Of a stretch of 64,000 nucleotides of DNA, positions 53,540-61,164 are shown piece after piece. The translations under genes and the position numbers were made by a program. This stretch comes from an uncultured Eubacterium sp. (GTDB taxonomy: Bacteria; Bacillota; Clostridia; Peptostreptococcales; Anaerovoracaceae): contig CALCFD010000055.1 of the NCBI GenBank assembly GCA_937900695.1, positions 1-64,000 of the forward strand. Direction: 5' to 3'. Positions within the stretch are counted from its first letter, which is position 1. Each line of letters opens with the position of its first letter. Under the pieces are notes generated by a model, which was not told the origin of the DNA, did no database searches, and worked only from the letters and a program-made list of their open reading frames with translations.

Positions 53540-53989
53540 ATGGCAATGTATAATAGTACAGTAATGGAACATTTCACAAATCCAAGAAATGTTGGAGAAA
53601 TTGAAAATCCTGATGGAGTAGGAACTTATGGAAGCCCTGTTTGTGGCGACATGATGCAGATTATGATTAAAGTTGAAGATGAAACTATCGTTGATGCTAA
53701 ATTTAAGACCTTTGGTTGCGGATCTGCAATTGCTTCTTCTTCAATGGCTACTGAAATGATTATTGGTAAGACAATTGATGAAGCTTTAGCAATAACAAAT
53801 AAGCAGATTGTTGATGAATTAGGTGGTCTTCCTCCGGTTAAAGTTCATTGCTCAGTATTAGCAGATCATGCTATTAAATGTGCTATTTATGATTATGCAC
53901 AAAAGACAGGTAAGACTTATGTTGGTTTAGAAGGATTTGATCCTGATGCAGATGAAGATCATCATGATGATATTGAGGATGCAGAATAA
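53540..53989 (+). CDS. iscU: Iron-sulfur cluster scaffold protein (IscU/NifU N-terminal type)
   Basis: The scaffold on which [Fe-S] clusters are built. The 149-residue protein has the three scaffold cysteines in GSPVCGDMMQI, KTFGCGSAIASS and KVHCSVLADHAI. The opening MEHFTNPRNVGEIENPDGVG is typical. A C-terminal acidic tail (DADEDHHDDIEDAE) follows the scaffold domain. It overlaps mnmA by one base. Confidence 0.95.
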   Translation: MAMYNSTVMEHFTNPRNVGEIENPDGVGTYGSPVCGDMMQIMIKVEDETIVDAKFKTFGCGSAIASSSMATEMIIGKTIDEALAITNKQIVDELGGLPPVKVHCSVLADHAIKCAIYDYAQKTGKTYVGLEGFDPDADEDHHDDIEDAE

Positions 53990-55068
53990 TGAAAAGCTTG
54001 AAAAACAATAAAGTTGTTTTAGGTTTAAGCGGTGGCGTGGATAGCACAGCTACCGCTTTATTATTAAAAGAAAAAGGTTATGATGTAATTGGATTATATT
54101 TTGACATTAAAAATGATAATATACTTGGATTAAAAAAAGCACAAAAAGTTGCAGACGAGTTAGGTATTGATTTAATATATAAAAATATGTCTGATACATT
54201 TGAAAAATGCATTATTTCAAACTTTATTTCAGAATATGGACAAGGAAGAACACCAAACCCTTGTATAATATGCAATCCCTTAATTAAATTTAAAGTGTTG
54301 CTAGATGCTGCAAATGAAATTGGAGCAGCGCACATAGCTACAGGACATTATGCTAAAACAGGATATAGCGAAATTCAAAAATGTCATGTTATAAAAAATG
54401 CAATTAACATTAAAAAGGATCAATCATATATGCTTTATAGATTGCCTGAAGAAATAATTGAAAAAATTATATTTCCATTAGGTGAATTTGAAAGTAAGGA
54501 TGAAATAAGAGATATAGCACGAAATATGAATCTTTCTAATGCTGAGGATAAAGACAGTCAGGAGATTTGCTTTATAGATGATAATAAATCATATATCGAT
54601 TATCTAAAAGAAAATGGAATTGAGTCTAAAAAAGGCAATTTTATAGATAATGATGGTAAGATATTAGGGGAGCATAGTGGTATTATGAATTATACTTATG
54701 GCCAAAGAAAAGGTCTAGGTATAGCTCTAGGTAAGCCTGCTTTTGTTACTGATATTAACGTAACAGAAAATACAGTTACACTTGGAGATAATGAAGATTT
54801 GTTCTTCAATAAAATACTTATAGATGATTTATATTTTACGGCTACTGATTCTAACAATATACCTAATTTTGCTTTATCAAAGGTTTTATCTGGTAAAATA
54901 AGATATTCTGCTAAAGCATCAGAAGCTAGAATTATTGAAGTTTTAGATGAGGGTATTATAGTAGAATTTACAGAAAAGCAAAGAGCTGCAACACCAGGTC
55001 AATCATTAGTTTTATATTTTGAAAATGAAGTGATTGGTGGAGGTTTTATTAAGTCTACAATAAAATAA
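53989..55068 (+). CDS. mnmA: tRNA-specific 2-thiouridylase
   Basis: MnmA thiolates uridine 34 of Lys, Glu and Gln tRNAs with sulfur from IscS. The 359 residues contain the PP-loop GLSGGVDSTATALLL, the catalytic cysteine motif TPNPCIICNPLIKF, and the second catalytic cysteine in SQEICFIDDNKSYIDYL. The rest has the expected central and beta-barrel domains (YTYGQRKGLGIA). TAATG joins it to iscU, a compact desulfurase-scaffold-thiolase unit. Confidence 0.95.
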   Translation: MKSLKNNKVVLGLSGGVDSTATALLLKEKGYDVIGLYFDIKNDNILGLKKAQKVADELGIDLIYKNMSDTFEKCIISNFISEYGQGRTPNPCIICNPLIKFKVLLDAANEIGAAHIATGHYAKTGYSEIQKCHVIKNAINIKKDQSYMLYRLPEEIIEKIIFPLGEFESKDEIRDIARNMNLSNAEDKDSQEICFIDDNKSYIDYLKENGIESKKGNFIDNDGKILGEHSGIMNYTYGQRKGLGIALGKPAFVTDINVTENTVTLGDNEDLFFNKILIDDLYFTATDSNNIPNFALSKVLSGKIRYSAKASEARIIEVLDEGIIVEFTEKQRAATPGQSLVLYFENEVIGGGFIKSTIK

Positions 55069-55080
55069 TTATGTAAATAA

Positions 55081-55114
55081 ATAAGGATATATAGCTGATA
55101 TATCCTTATTTTTA
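55081..55114. terminator. Bidirectional terminator between mnmA and the aldo/keto reductase gene
   Basis: ATAAGGATATA (55081-55091) and TATATCCTTAT (55099-55109), followed by TTTTAT on the plus strand and by a T-rich stretch on the minus strand; it serves two convergent genes. Confidence 0.85.
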
Positions 55115-55120
55115 TATTAT

Positions 55121-56068
55121 TTATAATAGTATTATAGCTCTTACAGGACAGACAGGTGCACAGTATCCACATGTTAGACAAATATCATCATCAACTTGAG
55201 CAAAACCTTCATTATTGGAATTAATAGCATTGTTTGGACACCTTTTAATACAAGCCCCACAACCTTCACAATTACCAGATTCTATATATGTTTTCTTAAG
55301 AGAAACATCAGGTTGGTAGTTTTTATCAAGGTTGCCTTCAATATAGTCTACTGCATTATCAACCTCTGATTTTTTGCCAAAGCCGATCATCATAGAATCT
55401 ATACCTTTTAAATTGTTAACATAATTAAGAGCAGTTTGATAATTACAAGTCAAATGGCCACCACCAAATACTTTCATGGCAAATACGCCAATTCCTTTTT
55501 CAGAAGCTTTCTCTATGGCCAAAGCCATTTCTTCACTAGTGCCTGGACCATCTCCTTTGCGTATGCCAAGGCCATCATAATTTATAAGAGGGAAGATTAC
55601 ATCTATATCATTATAATCTGTATATTCTTTAACAACATCAATGTGGTGAGTTGATATTCCAATTGCTTTAACAAGACCTTTTTCTTTAGCTTCTATCAAA
55701 CATTTCCATGCGCCTGATCTATCTTCACCAGGTCTAACTTCGTGCATTAAAAAAATATCTATATAATCGCGATCCAGTTCTTTTAAGGCTTCATTTATTG
55801 CATATCTCATTTCAAAAAATCCATGACCTAAACACTTAGAACAAATAATAGGCATAATATCTATATCTTTAAAAGCTTCTTTCATGTATGGATAGGTTTC
55901 ATAATACTGAGCAGTATCAAAAAAGTTAATCCCCTTTGAAATGGCATACCTGATTAAATTGGCGCCTTCTTCAATTGATAAATTAAGCTGTGTATTTCCC
56001 ATAGTTAAAACACCAAATCCTATTTCACTAACATATAAATCTGTATTTCCTAATTGTTTTTTCTTCAT
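55121..56068 (-). CDS. Aldo/keto reductase fused to a 2[4Fe-4S] ferredoxin domain
   Basis: The N-terminal 245 residues are an aldo/keto reductase barrel with tetrad residues in FFDTAQYYE (Asp, Tyr), ICSKCLG (Lys) and LMHEVRPG (His). The C-terminal 60 residues hold two [4Fe-4S] motifs, CEGCGACIKRCPNNA and CLTCGYCAPVCPVRA. Such fusions are common in anaerobes and may use ferredoxin electrons; the substrate is unknown. A GGAG site precedes the minus-strand ATG. It is divergent from alaS. Confidence 0.9.
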   Translation of the reverse strand: MKKKQLGNTDLYVSEIGFGVLTMGNTQLNLSIEEGANLIRYAISKGINFFDTAQYYETYPYMKEAFKDIDIMPIICSKCLGHGFFEMRYAINEALKELDRDYIDIFLMHEVRPGEDRSGAWKCLIEAKEKGLVKAIGISTHHIDVVKEYTDYNDIDVIFPLINYDGLGIRKGDGPGTSEEMALAIEKASEKGIGVFAMKVFGGGHLTCNYQTALNYVNNLKGIDSMMIGFGKKSEVDNAVDYIEGNLDKNYQPDVSLKKTYIESGNCEGCGACIKRCPNNAINSNNEGFAQVDDDICLTCGYCAPVCPVRAIILL

Positions 56069-56159
56069 TTTTTTCTCCTTTATTCACTTAAATATTAACA
56101 CATAAGTGCCTAAATATGTTATAATTTTTAAGTATTTGTAAGTAGGAGGAAATATAAAT

Positions 56160-58781
56160 ATGAAAAAATTAGGTTTAAATGAAATTAGAGAAAAATTCTT
56201 AGACTTTTATTCATCAAAAGAACATTTTAGAAGAGGTTCTTTTCCATTGATTCCTCAAAATGATAAAAGTTTATTGATTATAAACTCAGGTATGGCACCT
56301 TTAAAACCATATTTCGCAGGATTAGAAACACCACCTGCACCAAGAATGGTTACTTGTCAGAAATGTATTAGAACTGCTGATATTGAAAATGTGGGCATTA
56401 CTTCAAGACATGGTACTTTTTTTGAAATGCTAGGTTCATTCTCATTCGGTGATTATTTTAAAGAAGAATCTATTACATGGGGATGGGAATTTCTAACTGA
56501 AGTTATGAATATGCCTGAAGATAAATTATGGGTTACTGTATATCAGGACGATGATGAAGCATATAATATTTGGAAAAACAAAATCGGATTTCCTGAAGAA
56601 AAAATCGTAAGATTAGGTAAGGAAGATAACTTCTGGGAAATTGGTACAGGTCCATGTGGCCCTTGTTCTGAAATTTATTTTGATAGAGGCGAAAAATATG
56701 GATGTGATAATCCAGATTGCAAACCAGGCTGCGATTGCGACAGATATATAGAATTTTGGAATCACGTATTTACACAGTTTTCAAAACAGGAAGATGGAAC
56801 TTATGAAGATTTAGCTCATCCAAATATCGATACAGGTATGGGACTTGAAAGAATCGCTTGCATTATGCAGGGAGTAGATAGCATCTTTGATGTTGATACT
56901 ATTAGATTTGTTTTAGATGAAGTATGTAAAGTTGCAGGAGTAAAATATCACGATGGTGAAAAACCAGAAGATGTTTCTATTAGAATTATAACTGACCATA
57001 TTAGATCTGCTACATTTATGATTGGTGATACAATCATGCCTTCAAATGAGGGTAGAGGATACGTTCTAAGAAGATTAATTAGAAGAGCAGTTAGACATGG
57101 TAAAAAGCTAGGTATAAAGGGAGCATTTTTATCAGAATTAGTAGATAAAGTAGTTGAAACTTCTGGTGGAGCTTACCCTGAACTAGTTGATCAGAAAATC
57201 TTAATAAAAAAGATCATCGCTCAGGAAGAGGAAAGATTTTCTAAAACTTTAAGCCAGGGTTTAAATATTATCGATGAATATATTGAAGCTATGGAAAAAG
57301 AAGGTACAGATGTATTAAGTGGGAAAAGAGCATTTAAGCTACATGATACTTACGGCTTCCCATTTGAAATTACTGAAGAAATTATCCAGGAAAAAGGATA
57401 CAAAGTAGATAGAGAAGACTTTGACAACTTCATGGCAGAGCAGAAAAATAAAGGTAAGATCGATGCTGCAAAATCTGATGAAGCATGGAAAGAAAGCGAA
57501 ATCGATTACCTATTTAACAATAATACTACGGTATTTACTGGCTATGAAAACACAGAAGATACAGGTGTTATAAAAGCTATGTTCAAAGACCAGGAAGAAC
57601 TTAGGATTATTGAAAAAGGCCAGACTGCAATGGTTATCTTAGATAAGACACCATTTTATGCAAAAGGCGGTGGCCAAGCTAGCGATATTGGAACTATCAA
57701 AGGCGATGGTTTTGAAGCTAAAGTCTTAGATGTTACAAAGATCAAAGATGTATATGCTCATAAAGTTAAAGTAGTAGAAGGAGCTATTACTGCTGATGAA
57801 ACTTGCCATCTAAAGATTGATGAAATCCATAGAAATAATAGCGCAAGAAATCACACTTGTACACACTTATTACACCAGGCATTGAGAAGTGTATTAGGAG
57901 AACACGTTCATCAGGCAGGATCAAATGTAGATGACAATGTTTTAAGATTTGACTTTTCCCATTATGAGGGTCTAAGCGCTGAACAGTTAGCAGAAGTGCA
58001 GAAAATCGTAAATGAAAAAATCTGTGAATTCTTACCTGTTACTTGCAAACAAATGGCTATTAAAGATGCAGAAGAGTCAGGAGCTATTGGTTTGTTTGAA
58101 GATAAATATGGCGACACTGTACGAGTTGTATCAATTGGAGATTACAGTAAGGAGCTTTGTGGCGGTATCCATGTAGCAAACTCTGGACAGATTGGTGCAT
58201 TTAAGATTGTTTCAGAAAGTGGTATTGCAGCAGGAGTTAGAAGAATTGAAGCCGTTACAGGAATGGCTCTATTAAACAGCCTAGTTTCTAAAGAAGTAGT
58301 AATTGCTGAAGCTGCAGCAACACTTAAGACTAAACCTGAGTTACTAAATGAAAAAGTTTCATCAATGGTAGCTGAAAACAAAGAAATGAAAAAAGAACTT
58401 GATTCTTTAAAACAACAGAGCTTAAATGAAGAATCAAAGTTACTTATTAACGAAGCTAAAGAAATCAATGGTGTAAGACTGATAACTAAAGCATTTAAAG
58501 ATGTGAGCATCAACGATTTAAGAGGCATTTCAGATGAATTAAAAGCAAACAATGATAATTTAGCATTAGTATTTTCTACAGAAAATGGTCCTAAGGTAAC
58601 ATTGTTAGTATCTTTAACTAAAGATGTAGTTGCTAAGGGATATCATGCTGGAAATATGATTAAAGAAATTGCAAAAGCTGCAGGCGGCGGTGGTGGTGGT
58701 AAACCAGATATGGCACAAGCAGGAGCAAAAGATCCAGCTAAAATTCCAGAAGCGTTTAAAGTAGCAGAATCACTATTGTAA
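56160..58781 (+). CDS. alaS: Alanine-tRNA ligase
   Basis: AlaRS with 873 residues, the full length. The aminoacylation core starts IREKFLDFYSSKEHF and includes FEMLGSFSFGDYFK and NEGRGYVLRRLIRRAVRHG. The editing domain has the zinc motifs HTCTHLLHQALR and CGGIHVANSG. The C-terminal DHHA1-type domain ends GGGGGGKPDMAQAG. AGGAGG precedes the ATG. Only 91 bases separate it from the divergent gene, so there is no room for a T-box leader. ireB and ruvX follow, the standard order. Confidence 0.97.
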   Translation: MKKLGLNEIREKFLDFYSSKEHFRRGSFPLIPQNDKSLLIINSGMAPLKPYFAGLETPPAPRMVTCQKCIRTADIENVGITSRHGTFFEMLGSFSFGDYFKEESITWGWEFLTEVMNMPEDKLWVTVYQDDDEAYNIWKNKIGFPEEKIVRLGKEDNFWEIGTGPCGPCSEIYFDRGEKYGCDNPDCKPGCDCDRYIEFWNHVFTQFSKQEDGTYEDLAHPNIDTGMGLERIACIMQGVDSIFDVDTIRFVLDEVCKVAGVKYHDGEKPEDVSIRIITDHIRSATFMIGDTIMPSNEGRGYVLRRLIRRAVRHGKKLGIKGAFLSELVDKVVETSGGAYPELVDQKILIKKIIAQEEERFSKTLSQGLNIIDEYIEAMEKEGTDVLSGKRAFKLHDTYGFPFEITEEIIQEKGYKVDREDFDNFMAEQKNKGKIDAAKSDEAWKESEIDYLFNNNTTVFTGYENTEDTGVIKAMFKDQEELRIIEKGQTAMVILDKTPFYAKGGGQASDIGTIKGDGFEAKVLDVTKIKDVYAHKVKVVEGAITADETCHLKIDEIHRNNSARNHTCTHLLHQALRSVLGEHVHQAGSNVDDNVLRFDFSHYEGLSAEQLAEVQKIVNEKICEFLPVTCKQMAIKDAEESGAIGLFEDKYGDTVRVVSIGDYSKELCGGIHVANSGQIGAFKIVSESGIAAGVRRIEAVTGMALLNSLVSKEVVIAEAAATLKTKPELLNEKVSSMVAENKEMKKELDSLKQQSLNEESKLLINEAKEINGVRLITKAFKDVSINDLRGISDELKANNDNLALVFSTENGPKVTLLVSLTKDVVAKGYHAGNMIKEIAKAAGGGGGGKPDMAQAGAKDPAKIPEAFKVAESLL

Positions 58782-58869
58782 ACATTTGATGAAGTTTTGT
58801 AAAATAATCTTGTAATTTGATATAGTTAGGAGTACAATCAAACTATATCTATATAAGGAGGGTATTAAG

Positions 58870-59121
58870 ATGAAAGATAAAAATACTATTATGTTCAATA
58901 CACCATTACCAGCAGAAAAGAGAACTTTAAAAGAAATTTTGAATATTGTATATGATGCTCTCGAAGAGAGAGGATATAACCCTATAGATCAGATAGTTGG
59001 TTTTATTTTATCAGGTGACCCTTCATACATTACAAGTTATAACAATGCTAGAAACATGATTAGACAAATTGATAGAGATGATTTAGCAGAGGCTTTAGTA
59101 AGAAGTTATTTGGATAAATAA
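58870..59121 (+). CDS. ireB: IreB family regulatory phosphoprotein (UPF0297)
   Basis: An 83-residue protein of the YrzL/IreB family. In Enterococcus IreB is phosphorylated by the kinase IreK and limits cephalosporin resistance. Conserved segments are KEILNIVYDALEERGYNP and GFILSGDPSYITSYNNAR. AAGGAGGG precedes the ATG. A 9-base inverted repeat (GATATAGTT, 58819-58827; AACTATATC, 58841-58849) lies just upstream. It precedes ruvX as in most Firmicutes. Confidence 0.93.
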   Translation: MKDKNTIMFNTPLPAEKRTLKEILNIVYDALEERGYNPIDQIVGFILSGDPSYITSYNNARNMIRQIDRDDLAEALVRSYLDK

Positions 59122-59125
59122 ATTT

Positions 59126-59158
59126 AACGGACCTTTATAAAGAAAGGTCCGTTTTTTA
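59126..59158 (+). terminator. Terminator or attenuator between ireB and ruvX
   Basis: Perfect 11-pair stem AACGGACCTTT (59126-59136) and AAAGGTCCGTT (59143-59153), followed by TTTTA. It lies inside an expected operon and may reduce ruvX expression. Confidence 0.88.
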
Positions 59159-59169
59159 GGGAGTAGAGT

Positions 59170-59595
59170 ATGAGAAAAATTGCATTAGATGTAGGTGATA
59201 AAACTATAGGAGTTGCAGTTTCAGATCCGCTTTGTATTACTGCACAAGGCATAACAACAATTGAAAGAATTGGTATTAGAAAAGACTGTGATAAAGTTAT
59301 GCAATACATTAAAGAGTATGATTGTGATACAGTTGTAATCGGATTAAACAAAAGACTTGATGGTACAGATACACCACAAACAGAAAAAGTTTATGAATTT
59401 AAAAAAATGCTTGAAAATAAGATGAGAAGCTCTAAGATGGCACATATCCCAATTGTTTTTCAAGATGAAAGATTATCTACAGTAGAAGCTGAAAAGATAC
59501 TTATACAGGCAGATATGAGAAGAGACAAACGTAAAAAAGTTATAGACAAGCAAGCTGCAGTTATTATTTTACAAAGATATTTATCAACTTTATAA
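59170..59595 (+). CDS. ruvX: Putative pre-16S rRNA nuclease / Holliday junction resolvase-like YqgF
   Basis: A 141-residue RNase H-fold protein. It starts RKIALDVGDKTIGVAVSDPL with the first acidic residue, has IGLNKRLDGTD, and later FQDERLSTVEAEK and the last aspartate region VIDKQAAVIILQRYL. YqgF processes the 5' end of 16S rRNA in E. coli; the resolvase label is older. AGGGAG precedes the ATG. Confidence 0.93.
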   Translation: MRKIALDVGDKTIGVAVSDPLCITAQGITTIERIGIRKDCDKVMQYIKEYDCDTVVIGLNKRLDGTDTPQTEKVYEFKKMLENKMRSSKMAHIPIVFQDERLSTVEAEKILIQADMRRDKRKKVIDKQAAVIILQRYLSTL

Positions 59596-59600
59596 TATAT

Positions 59601-59632
59601 AAAAACCACCGCGAAGGGTGGTTTTTATTATT
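59601..59632. terminator. Terminator after ruvX, shared with the convergent PepSY gene
   Basis: AAAAACCACC (59601-59610) and GGTGGTTTTT (59617-59626), loop GCGAAG, T-runs on both strands. Confidence 0.9.
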
Positions 59633-59641
59633 ATATAAGGA

Positions 59642-60217
59642 TTAATTTAAATCACGATCTTTATCTTTACTTATAATTTTACCATTGTCTTTTATATTAT
59701 ATTCATATTTGTATTCTTTTGAATCAGATTTATCAGTTCCTATAAATTCAATATCAAATTCTTTATCTTCCTTTTCATATTTTTCTGAAACAAATTTTAC
59801 TTGTGAAATCGTAAATCCTGCATCAGTAACTGCAATTTCTTTAGCCTTATCAAGGTTTATAGGAGAGTTACTTGTTTTGATTTCACCAGTATTTGATTTA
59901 TTATTAATAGTTATTGATTCATAGTCACGTTCTTCAATTTGTCCACTATTACCATCAATAGTATATTCATATTGTTTAGTTCCATCATTAGTTATAAAAT
60001 CAACTTCATATTCATTATCGTCAGCATCATATTTAACTGATATAGTAGCCACCTCATTATTTTTTATAGAAGCATCTTCTAAAGCGATTTTTTGAACTTC
60101 TTGTTCAGTTAGCTTTGGAGAGTTATTACGACTTATAACTTTATATATAATACCAGCACAAGCAATAAGTGCAATTATAACTACTACAATAATAATATTT
60201 CTTTTTTTCTTATTCAT
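59642..60217 (-). CDS. Membrane-anchored protein with two PepSY domains
   Basis: A 191-residue protein with one N-terminal membrane segment (IIIVVVIIALIACAGIIYKVI) and two extracellular PepSY repeats: SPKLTEQEVQKIALEDA...YEVDFITNDGTKQYEY and PINLDKAKEIAVTDAG...FDIEFIGTDKSDSKEYKY. PepSY domains are thought to inhibit or bind peptidases or act in envelope sensing. Each repeat ends in the usual beta strand pattern. The ATG follows GGAGGT on the minus strand. A TATAAT (60249-60254, minus) is a possible -10. Confidence 0.85.
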   Translation of the reverse strand: MNKKKRNIIIVVVIIALIACAGIIYKVISRNNSPKLTEQEVQKIALEDASIKNNEVATISVKYDADDNEYEVDFITNDGTKQYEYTIDGNSGQIEERDYESITINNKSNTGEIKTSNSPINLDKAKEIAVTDAGFTISQVKFVSEKYEKEDKEFDIEFIGTDKSDSKEYKYEYNIKDNGKIISKDKDRDLN

Positions 60218-60316
60218 TTTCTTTACCTCCATTTTTTATCTTATGTATATTATACACCTTAGACAATAATTCAAACATAAGTAAAGAGTCATAATGACAA
60301 TTCTTAAATATACGAC

Positions 60317-60354
60317 ATAACTATTCCTAAAATTATGATTTTAGGAATAGTTAT
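60317..60354. repeat. Perfect 16-base inverted repeat
   Basis: ATAACTATTCCTAAAA (60317-60332) and TTTTAGGAATAGTTAT (60339-60354) with a 6-base loop. It may act as a terminator on either strand, though no long T-run follows. Confidence 0.75.
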
Positions 60355-60405
60355 ATATCTAATTATTATCAACTCTTCTGATAATCAATATATATCTATT
60401 TAAAT

Positions 60406-60449
60406 AAAAAGCACACAGACATTTTTACACATCTGTGTGCTTTTTATAT
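60406..60449. terminator. Terminator downstream of the LysM gene
   Basis: AAAAAGCACACAGA (60406-60419) and TCTGTGTGCTTTTT (60432-60445), 14 pairs, T-runs on both strands. It is the first terminator after the minus-strand LysM gene. Confidence 0.88.
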
Positions 60450-60582
60450 TATAGTTATATGTTTAGGTTTATATAATTGGTGAACAATTTTAGTACTTGA
60501 AAAAATGACCTTCAAAATGCCCTTTTAAGAGCTTTTTATAAAGCAAGGCATATAATTATAACTTATAAAAACAATATACTAT

Positions 60583-60897
60583 TTACAATTGTGCAGGAAC
60601 TTTAAGTTTCATGCCTTCTCGTAAGTCAGATGCTTTTATATTATTAATATCACAAATATTATAAACTGCTTCTCTAATATCATTATAATCATCAACATTA
60701 TCAACATAAGTTTGAGCAATATACCATAGTGTATCACCTTGACATACTTCTACTCTAAGATATTTTTTTTCAGTAGAGCCAGCAGCATCATTTATACCGA
60801 TGGCAGTGTTAAAAATAGAAATTGCTACAAACATAATAACAGCTATAAATATTGTAAATCTTCTTCTTGATTTTATTACTAATCTTTTATTGTTCAT
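60583..60897 (-). CDS. YneA-like LysM protein, probable SOS cell-division inhibitor
   Basis: A 104-residue protein with a basic start (MNNKRLVIKSRRRF), one membrane segment (FIAVIMFVAISIFNTAIGI) and a C-terminal LysM domain (LRVEVCQGDTLWYIAQTYV to GMKLKVPAQL). This is the layout of Bacillus YneA, which halts division during the SOS response. The ATG follows GGAGG at the right distance. Three LexA-type boxes lie in and around its promoter, which supports the SOS role. lexA, which is divergent from yneA in Bacillus, is not next to it here. Confidence 0.82.
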   Translation of the reverse strand: MNNKRLVIKSRRRFTIFIAVIMFVAISIFNTAIGINDAAGSTEKKYLRVEVCQGDTLWYIAQTYVDNVDDYNDIREAVYNICDINNIKASDLREGMKLKVPAQL

Positions 60898-60915
60898 TTG
60901 ACTACCTCCATAATA

Positions 60916-60927
60916 GAACATTTGTTC
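60916..60927. promoter_or_regulatory. LexA-type box A of the LysM gene
   Basis: GAACATTTGTTC, identical to recA box 1, lies between the -10 and the ribosome binding site of the minus-strand gene. Confidence 0.82.
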
Positions 60928-60936
60928 GTTATAAGT

Positions 60937-60965
60937 ATAATAACAGAATGTATGTTCGTAGTCAA
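60937..60965 (-). promoter_or_regulatory. Promoter of the LysM gene with LexA-type box B in the spacer
   Basis: On the minus strand TTGACT (60960-60965) and TATTAT (60937-60942) are spaced by 17 bases. GAATGTATGTTC (60946-60957), a LexA-type box with one mismatch, fills the spacer. Confidence 0.75.
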
Positions 60966-60973
60966 TAAAAAAA

Positions 60974-60985
60974 GAACATTTGTTT
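60974..60985. promoter_or_regulatory. LexA-type box C upstream of the LysM promoter
   Basis: GAACATTTGTTT, one mismatch to the inverted repeat, lies just upstream of the -35 hexamer. Confidence 0.65.
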
Positions 60986-61012
60986 GTAAGATATTCTTTT
61001 TTTGTTCACTAT

Positions 61013-61063
61013 TTAAATTATAGTAACAACTTTCATTTTAAATTTAAAGGTATATTTAGCCAT
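61013..61063 (-). pseudogene. Start of an IS3-family transposase orfA, truncated
   Basis: The reading frame encodes MAKYTFKFKMKVVTII and then stops. It resembles the N-terminus of IS150-group OrfA (MAKYSFEFKLKVV type). AGGAGG lies ahead of the ATG. The rest of the transposase is missing, so this is a remnant of the IS start. Confidence 0.7.
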
Positions 61064-61122
61064 AAAAATACCGACCTCCTAATTGTTAGATTTTTTTGGT
61101 CTAACTTTTGGGGGTCGGTACA
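61013..61122 (-). mobile_element. Truncated IS3/IS150-group insertion sequence end
   Basis: Read on the minus strand from 61122, the segment starts TGTACCGACCCCCAAAAG, like the terminal inverted repeats of IS150-group elements, followed by an inner hairpin (GTTAGA / TCTAAC) and AGGAGGTCGGTA, which pairs with the IS end. Then comes the start of orfA. The opposite IS end is not in the window, so only about 110 bases remain. Confidence 0.72.
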
Positions 61123-61164
61123 TTCTCTTGTTCTCTTCTTTATATGTTATATCTATAATTACTG

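Larger units (their letters stand above)
60233..60582. other. 350-base gap with two strong hairpins, no gene
   Basis: No open reading frame of note. It holds a PepSY-gene promoter candidate near 60249, a 16-pair hairpin at 60317-60354 and a terminator at 60406-60445. The stretch 60446-60582 lies between that terminator and the LysM gene and shows nothing clear. Confidence 0.5.

Noticed and set aside
56069..56159. T-box leader for alaS
   Set aside because: Only 91 bases lie between the divergent genes, too short for a T-box, and no T-box core sequence is present.
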